From assembly GCA_044351785.1 (NCBI GenBank), contig JBILFC010000093.1:1-9728 (forward strand): 9,728 nt of DNA. Direction: 5' to 3'. Below the pieces are notes generated by a model. That model searched no databases. It saw only the letters and a list, made by a program, of their open reading frames with translations, and was not told the origin of the DNA. The stretch is from JAIYCX01 sp044351785 (lineage in GTDB: Bacteria; Bdellovibrionota_C; UBA2361; SZUA-149; DAOLCO01). Both the position numbers and the translations under genes were made by a program. Below, in pieces: positions 6,502 to 9,728 of this stretch; the first letter of the stretch is position 1, and each line of letters begins with the position of its first letter.

Positions 6502-6923
6502 TGAAGCTAAATCAGTCTCATACTCGAAGAAAAGCCCGAATAGAGGTAATCCCTCTTATAGACATTATGTTTTTCCTATTAGCTACTTTTGTCCTTGTCT
6601 CACTTTCTATGACAGAAAATAGGGGCCTAAAAGTTAATCTACCTGGATCCAAAGTAAATGAATCTGCGGACAAAAGTGGAGGAAAATCTGAAGATAAAGA
6701 TATCACTCTAAGCATTACAAAGGAAAACACTATTTACTTAGATAAAAAACAGACAGACCTAACTGAATTAGATAAGCTACTAAGCGAAAATAAAAGCTTA
6801 GTTGATAAAAATTTCATAGTGCTCGGAGATGAATCTTCAAAGCTAGACTTAACTGTTCAGATCTTAGACCTTGCTAAGAAATACAAAGTTAAATCAATCG
6901 TACTTAGGACAAAGGTTAAGTAA
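6501..6923 (+). CDS. ExbD/TolR-family biopolymer transport protein
   Basis: A 140-residue partner of the preceding ExbB/TolQ protein. It has a short basic cytoplasmic N-terminus (RRKAR, 9-13), one TM helix (about 16-38) and a periplasmic domain (about 42-140). The helix begins IEVIPLIDIMFFLLATF and carries the essential protonatable Asp as D21, matching PLIDVM in ExbD. The periplasmic part begins with the usual LKVNLPGS-type strand (43-50), then a Ser/Lys/Glu-rich linker and a compact fold ending VKSIVLRTKVK. Translation starts at GTG inside TAGTG, overlapping the upstream stop by one base, with only a weak purine-rich stretch upstream, so coupling is likely. It converges on infA with 7 bp between stops and no evident terminator. 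Length is normal for the family. Whether it serves TonB, Tol or a gliding-type partner is open. Confidence 0.92.
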   Translation: MKLNQSHTRRKARIEVIPLIDIMFFLLATFVLVSLSMTENRGLKVNLPGSKVNESADKSGGKSEDKDITLSITKENTIYLDKKQTDLTELDKLLSENKSLVDKNFIVLGDESSKLDLTVQILDLAKKYKVKSIVLRTKVK

Positions 6924-6930
6924 CTGCTTA

Positions 6931-7209
6931 CTACTCTGTGCCTTCTGTAAGTTCAGGATCTGGAGTTTCGTAATCTTCTGGCTTAGGTGGCTTAGTGAAT
7001 CTTCTTATGATTCTGCCCTTAGTTAAATCATATGGCGAGATCTGAAGTCTAACGTGATCACCTGTTAAAACTTTTATGTAATGTTTTCTTAATTTACCAG
7101 CGAGGTAAGCTAAAAGTTCATGTCCATTCTCTAACTTCACAAGAAAAGTAGTATTGGGATAACAATCTGTTACCACGCCATTTAACTCTAAGCTATCATC
7201 TTTTGCCAT
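6931..7209 (-). CDS. infA: Translation initiation factor IF-1 with acidic C-terminal extension
   Basis: IF-1 is a small OB-fold protein that binds the 30S A site with IF-2 and IF-3 during initiation. Residues 1-71 match it along their length: MAKDDSLELNG (1-11), PNTTFLVKLENGHELLAY (18-35), GKLRKHYIKVLTGDHV (38-53) and SPYDLTKGRI (58-67). The normal protein ends near residue 72; this one continues for about 20 residues (73-92), rich in Pro, Glu and Asp (PPKPEDYETPDPELTEG), with seven acidic residues. The tail is in frame with no sign of a frameshift. A weak GGTGA (7214-7218) lies 4 nt before the ATG. It is monocistronic as far as the window shows, convergent with ExbD and divergent from the TerB-like gene. 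The OB-fold assignment is secure; the function of the tail is unknown. Confidence 0.95.
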   Translation of the reverse strand: MAKDDSLELNGVVTDCYPNTTFLVKLENGHELLAYLAGKLRKHYIKVLTGDHVRLQISPYDLTKGRIIRRFTKPPKPEDYETPDPELTEGTE

Positions 7210-7286
7210 TCATTCACCGGTTTAATTTTAAAATCTGCGCTTCTTATAATTGAAATTAGCTTTTATTACCAGTTTTATAGTCTAAC

Positions 7287-7315
7287 TTTATATCCACTCT
7301 CAGCGCCTAGATTAA
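7287..7315 (-). promoter_or_regulatory. Possible infA promoter
   Basis: On the minus strand, TTAATC (rc of 7310-7315) and TATAAA (rc of 7287-7292) are separated by 17 bp. The -10 matches 5 of 6 consensus bases and the -35 only 3 of 6. Transcription would start near 7280, giving a leader of about 70 nt. The 197-bp spacer is AT-rich and offers other partial matches. Confidence 0.25.
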
Positions 7316-7445
7316 GTATCTAATATTAATAGCTTTTTCGGCACTGGGATGCGCTATCGCTATTCTTATGCGTCAAAAGTTAGAACTTGTTCAATAACGT
7401 TATGGGTTGAATGAACTAAGCATATATAATCTAGGGGTTTTTGAG

Positions 7446-8339
7446 ATGCGCACTAATCAAGCAAATAAAGCTATTGCAACGATACTAGTTGGAGCAATGG
7501 GTATTGATGGATCTCTTTCAAAGGAAGAAAAAGATAGAGTAGCAAAAGTACTTTCTAGCTTAGGTGAAGATGGATTACTCCCAGAAGTTGGTATCGCTCT
7601 AGATAATGACTTTGGAGATTTTGACCTCTTTAGAGAATGTAAAAACTTACTTCAAACTCCTATTTCACAATCACAGGAAGAAGTACAAAAAGTATTTAAA
7701 CTAGTAGCATCTGTTATTTCGACGGATAGATTTGTATCTCAGGATGAAGCTTCATTTCTCAGTGCGTTATCACGCTGTTTAAAAATTGCACCTGACAGAG
7801 CAAAGAAAATCCTTCAAGAAGTTCTAACTGCTAAAAAAGGAAGAATTGAAATCTCCGGTGAAAATGTTGACGCTCTACTACATCCGCACCTAAAAGAACT
7901 TTTAAGCTTCTCAGGCGCTGAAGATATAGTAGGAGAAGCTCCGAAAAATTCTTTTGAAGAAGGCTTTTATGCCGCTTCAACTGATTTAAGTTCGGGACAA
8001 TATAGCGAAGAAAATATCCGGAAAGCTCTTGGCTTACTAGGACTCAATTCATTTTCCACCCCGGAAGAAGCTGAAGAAGCTTGGCTAGAAATTATAAATA
8101 GCACAGATATTAAACTACTAGCTAAACAAGGAATAGATTACTTAATATCTACCCTCAGCGCACTTACAAAAGCATCTGAAGCATACAAACTCATAAAACA
8201 GTACAGCGAACTAAGAGCAAATACCACAATTTCGAAGAGCAAGATGGAAATTGAAATCAAAGATACAGAAGCTAAGTCCGAAGGCACAGTTCAGAAGCAA
8301 GAAGTTGAAGATGCTATTAAGGAAGTTTTTACGAGTTAG
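7446..8339 (+). CDS. TerB-like protein with degenerate J-like (DjlA-type) C-terminal region
   Basis: A 297-residue soluble protein with no signal peptide or TM span. Residues about 5-140 look like a TerB fold: the helix-acid-helix pattern MGIDGSLSKEEKDRV (18-32) appears, and again weakly at STDRFVSQDEASFLSAL. Residues about 190-265 resemble a J-domain: LGLLGLNSFSTPEEAEEAW mimics the DnaJ helix I/II start, then IINSTDIKLLAKQG stands where DjlA has HHPDKL..QG, then a helix with ASEAYKLI like the J-domain end (INxAYxxL). The HPD tripeptide that stimulates Hsp70 is replaced by STD (219-221), so this part probably does not activate DnaK. The tail is Lys/Glu-rich. The ATG at 7446 is favoured by AGGGG (7433-7437) 8 nt upstream; a TTG at 7407 would add 13 residues. 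The downstream toxin gene converges, 5 bp away. Function unknown. Confidence 0.7.
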   Translation: MRTNQANKAIATILVGAMGIDGSLSKEEKDRVAKVLSSLGEDGLLPEVGIALDNDFGDFDLFRECKNLLQTPISQSQEEVQKVFKLVASVISTDRFVSQDEASFLSALSRCLKIAPDRAKKILQEVLTAKKGRIEISGENVDALLHPHLKELLSFSGAEDIVGEAPKNSFEEGFYAASTDLSSGQYSEENIRKALGLLGLNSFSTPEEAEEAWLEIINSTDIKLLAKQGIDYLISTLSALTKASEAYKLIKQYSELRANTTISKSKMEIEIKDTEAKSEGTVQKQEVEDAIKEVFTS

Positions 8340-8344
8340 TCAAA

Positions 8345-8649
8345 TTAGAGCATATTTATAATGAGACGATCTCTCCTGCCATGCCTAAAGTGCAAAATAA
8401 AAACTGTCGTGTCCTTAATTACAAATAAAATTCTATAATTACCATAAAGTAGTTGCCGAACTTCCTCTCCTACTTCCACTGCCTCCCGCGCAACTATACA
8501 CCTTTCAGGATAAGTATTGAGGCTATCAATTGCCTCTAACAATCCTTCAAACCATTTTCTTGAAATTAAAGGAGAGTCTATAAAAATCCATTGATAAGCA
8601 GCCTCTATCTCTTGTTCAGCTTGCTCTGTTACTTCTACCTGTAGTTCAT
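8345..8649 (-). CDS. RelE/ParE-family toxin, start codon out of frame (frameshifted or recoded)
   Basis: The reading frame ending at 8345 encodes a near-complete RelE/ParE toxin: VEVTEQAEQEIEAAYQWI, then SRKWFEGLLEAIDSL, YPERC, VRQLLYGNYRILFVI and the family end ILHFRHGRRD. These toxins are ribosome-dependent mRNA interferases (RelE) or gyrase poisons (ParE). The frame has no ATG, GTG or TTG before codon TTG at 8542, which would cut off the first third. The only suitable ATG (8647-8649), 2 nt after the antitoxin stop, is one base out of frame and runs into TAG after four codons. Inserting one base just after that ATG would give a normal toxin start. So the gene is disrupted by a one-base deletion, has a sequence error, or is made by +1 frameshifting from the antitoxin. 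The ATG coordinate is given as the likely ancestral start. Confidence 0.7.
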
Positions 8650-8651
8650 TC

Positions 8652-8936
8652 TCAAGGAATTTTTAACTTCTTCTTAATTGATTTAAATGCCTGAGAGGAT
8701 GGCTTAGTTCTCCCTTCCAAAATATCACCGAGACCACGCTTTATTCCGGCAATAGCTTCTAACTTATCTATGTAGTCTAAAACTTTCTGATATGACTCAG
8801 CATCTTGAACAACAAGTTCCGACCTACCATTAACTGTTAATATCTCGGGCATACCTGTGTCCTTCAGTCTTTCTATGTGTTCCTTAGTATTACGTTGAAA
8901 ATCAGTTAGTGAGTGGATATTGTTTAAATTTATCAT
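8652..8936 (-). CDS. YefM/Phd-family antitoxin
   Basis: A 94-residue antitoxin of the YefM/Phd family, which binds DNA through its N-terminal domain and neutralises the toxin with its C-terminus. Typical features are the N-terminal SLTDFQRNTKEHIERLKDTG (9-28), the strand EILTVNGRSELVVQDAESY (31-49) and an alpha-helical toxin-binding tail LEAIAGIKRGLGDILEGR ending KKLKIP. The ATG at 8936 is chosen because AAGGGA lies 4 nt upstream; an ATG at 8951 would add MQREA but puts that site inside the gene. The promoter and a palindromic operator lie 34-65 bp upstream. The toxin frame follows directly: the last sense codon and stop read CCT TGA, a context prone to +1 slippage. The pair forms one minus-strand unit convergent with the TerB-like gene. 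Confidence 0.88.
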   Translation of the reverse strand: MINLNNIHSLTDFQRNTKEHIERLKDTGMPEILTVNGRSELVVQDAESYQKVLDYIDKLEAIAGIKRGLGDILEGRTKPSSQAFKSIKKKLKIP

Positions 8937-8969
8937 GGCTTCCCTTTGCATGCTAATTCACTGTTTATT

Positions 8970-9001
8970 TAATGTTAGCATTAGCGCAATAGTTCAGTCA
9001 A
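8970..9001 (-). promoter_or_regulatory. Toxin-antitoxin promoter with overlapping palindromic operator
   Basis: On the minus strand, TTGACT (rc of 8996-9001, 5 of 6 to consensus) and TAACAT (rc of 8972-8977, 4 of 6) are 18 bp apart. The -10 lies within an imperfect 14-bp palindrome, TAATGTTAGCATTA (8970-8983), 12 of 14 bases symmetric. YefM/Phd antitoxins repress their own promoters at palindromes over the -10 or start site, so this is a fitting operator. It rests on pattern and position only. Confidence 0.5.
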
Positions 9002-9132
9002 GATATTTAAAATAACTCACTTACACATTAGTTATCGCATTTTTTAGGGAAAAATTTCAGGAGACCTAAAAAAACAGGTTAGAACAAGATATAACTATTT
9101 ACTTGAGATAGGGGGTAACTTGAATATTCGAA

Positions 9133-9164
9133 TTTTAATCCCATCGAATTCGATAGGATTAAAA
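9133..9164. repeat. 32-bp near-perfect palindrome downstream of pckA
   Basis: TTTTAATCC (9133-9141) and GGATTAAAA (9156-9164) are exact reverse complements and flank a 12-bp perfect palindrome ATCGAATTCGAT (9143-9154), with a single mismatched pair (C9142/A9155). Overall 15 of 16 base pairs match. It sits 14 bp past the pckA stop. T-runs lie at the left end and A-runs at the right, so neither strand has the usual U-tract after the stem; a weak stem-loop terminator or 3' mRNA stabiliser, or a DNA-binding site, is possible. Confidence 0.8.
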
Positions 9165-9177
9165 AGATCGCGTAAAT

Positions 9178-9728
9178 CTATACCTTAGGTCCAGCATTAA
9201 TTATCGCTTCGCTACATCCGGACTTGTAAGTCTCAAAGTTCTTTTCAAAAAGATTTGCTAACTTCTTTCTGGTCTCAGTGAACTTAGATTTATCTTTCCA
9301 AACTAATTCTGGAGATAGGATATCTGAAGGGACTTTCGAACAGCTTGTAGGAACATGAAACTTAAATACTGGCTCTTCAGAACATTCCACTTTTTCAAGC
9401 TCTCCTGAGTGAATTGCATCTATGATTGCTCTCGTATAAGAAAGGCTCATTCTATGCCCTTCCCCATAGCCTCCACCAGACCAGCCAGTATTTACTAACC
9501 ACACATGTGAGTTATTAGTCTTTATCTTTTCAGCTAAAAGCTCTGCGTACTTACTTGGATGCCAAACCATAAATGCAGCTCCGAAACACGCAGAGAAAGT
9601 AGCAGTTGGTTCAGTTACACCTTGTTCAGTTCCTGCTACCTTAGCAGTATATCCACTTATAAAGTGATACATCGCTTGCTCAGGAGTAAGCTTACTAACT
9701 GGTGGAAGTACTCCAAAAGCATCACAAG
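9178..9728 (-). CDS. pckA: ATP-dependent phosphoenolpyruvate carboxykinase, C-terminal part (5' end outside window)
   Basis: The last 183 codons of the ATP-type PEPCK (EC 4.1.1.49), which converts oxaloacetate and ATP to PEP, CO2 and ADP, the entry step of gluconeogenesis. The reading frame enters the window at its right edge with CDAFGVLPPVSKLTPEQAM, then continues MYHFISGYTAKVAGTEQG, FSACFGAAFMVWHP, VWLVNTGWSGGGYGEG and RMSLSYTRAIIDA; it ends AIINAGPKV, matching the normal C-terminus (E. coli AAGPKL). This stretch forms part of the C-terminal domain near the nucleotide site; the P-loop and metal-ligand motifs lie off the window. No frameshift or truncation is seen. It is the ATP-type, not the GTP-type, by these motifs. 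A 32-bp palindrome follows the stop. With the fatty-acid dehydrogenase in the same window, growth on fatty acids or acetate needing gluconeogenesis is plausible. Confidence 0.96.
   Translation of the reverse strand, partial: CDAFGVLPPVSKLTPEQAMYHFISGYTAKVAGTEQGVTEPTATFSACFGAAFMVWHPSKYAELLAEKIKTNNSHVWLVNTGWSGGGYGEGHRMSLSYTRAIIDAIHSGELEKVECSEEPVFKFHVPTSCSKVPSDILSPELVWKDKSKFTETRKKLANLFEKNFETYKSGCSEAIINAGPKV

Noticed and set aside
6917..6931. AGTAA / TTACT repeat between ExbD and infA as a terminator
   Set aside because: Five AU-rich pairs and no U-tract.
7245..7250. Plus-strand TATAAT as the promoter of the TerB-like gene
   Set aside because: No good -35 and a leader of about 190 nt; likely chance in AT-rich DNA.
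7425..7430. Perfect TATAAT upstream of the TerB-like gene as its -10
   Set aside because: The start would fall on the ribosome-binding site and no -35 lies at 15-19 bp.
7407..7445. TTG start for the TerB-like gene
   Set aside because: The first ATG at 7446 has AGGGG 8 nt upstream; the 13 extra residues show no family match.
8345..8542. Toxin translated from TTG at 8542 as a 65-aa protein
   Set aside because: It would drop the N-terminal helices that are clearly encoded upstream, so a truncated start is less likely than a frameshift.
8634..8649. ATG at 8649-8647 as a real short gene
   Set aside because: It reads four codons and stops; only meaningful as the displaced toxin start.
9120..9188. 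22-codon TTG-initiated frame (MNIRILIPSNSIG...) with GGGGG 4 nt upstream
   Set aside because: Very short, lies over the 32-bp palindrome and runs into antisense pckA; chance explains it.

Overview
The window is an AT-rich, gene-dense stretch of bacterial chromosome. The organism is most likely Gram-negative, because an ExbB/ExbD proton-channel pair is present. The mix of a Hanks-type Ser/Thr kinase, a PP2C phosphatase and an FHA protein with a VLCAD-type acyl-CoA dehydrogenase, ATP-type PEP carboxykinase and an RlmM-like methyltransferase would suit a deltaproteobacterium-like or Bdellovibrio-like lineage. That placement is inference; nothing here fixes the taxon. There are no rRNA or tRNA genes, insertion sequences or CRISPR arrays.

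Left part (1-2023, minus strand): a three-gene phospho-signalling operon transcribed in the order PP2C phosphatase, FHA-domain protein, Ser/Thr kinase. Only the first 38 codons of the kinase are in the window. The phosphatase ends in one membrane segment and carries an eight-G run inside its catalytic motif. An 83-bp divergent promoter region separates it from an RlmM-like 2'-O-methyltransferase (2107-3042, plus). That gene's 3' end overlaps, by 18 nt, a convergent gene for a coiled-coil, tail-anchored protein of unknown function (3025-3960, minus).

Middle (3961-7209): a 140-bp divergent spacer holds a 12-bp perfect palindrome that fits the PsrA fatty-acid-response consensus, just before a very-long-chain-type acyl-CoA dehydrogenase (4101-5843). 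A 13-bp perfect inverted repeat then runs into the start codon of an ExbB/TolQ-type gene, followed by ExbD/TolR overlapping by one base. infA (IF-1) lies convergent to these and has an unusual acidic C-terminal tail.

Right part (7210-9728): a TerB-like protein with what looks like a J-domain that has lost HPD (STD instead); a YefM/Phd plus RelE/ParE toxin-antitoxin pair (minus strand) whose toxin frame has no start codon and is reached only by a +1 shift at the antitoxin stop; a 32-bp near-perfect palindrome; and the 3' third of pckA (minus).

Functional themes: protein phosphorylation signalling at the membrane, fatty-acid oxidation and gluconeogenesis (acyl-CoA dehydrogenase, PEPCK), translation and rRNA maintenance (IF-1, RlmM-like), and one small stress or addiction module. 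The most unusual signals are the toxin frameshift, the HPD-less J-like domain, the G8 tract in the phosphatase and the palindromes that sit on start sites or promoters.
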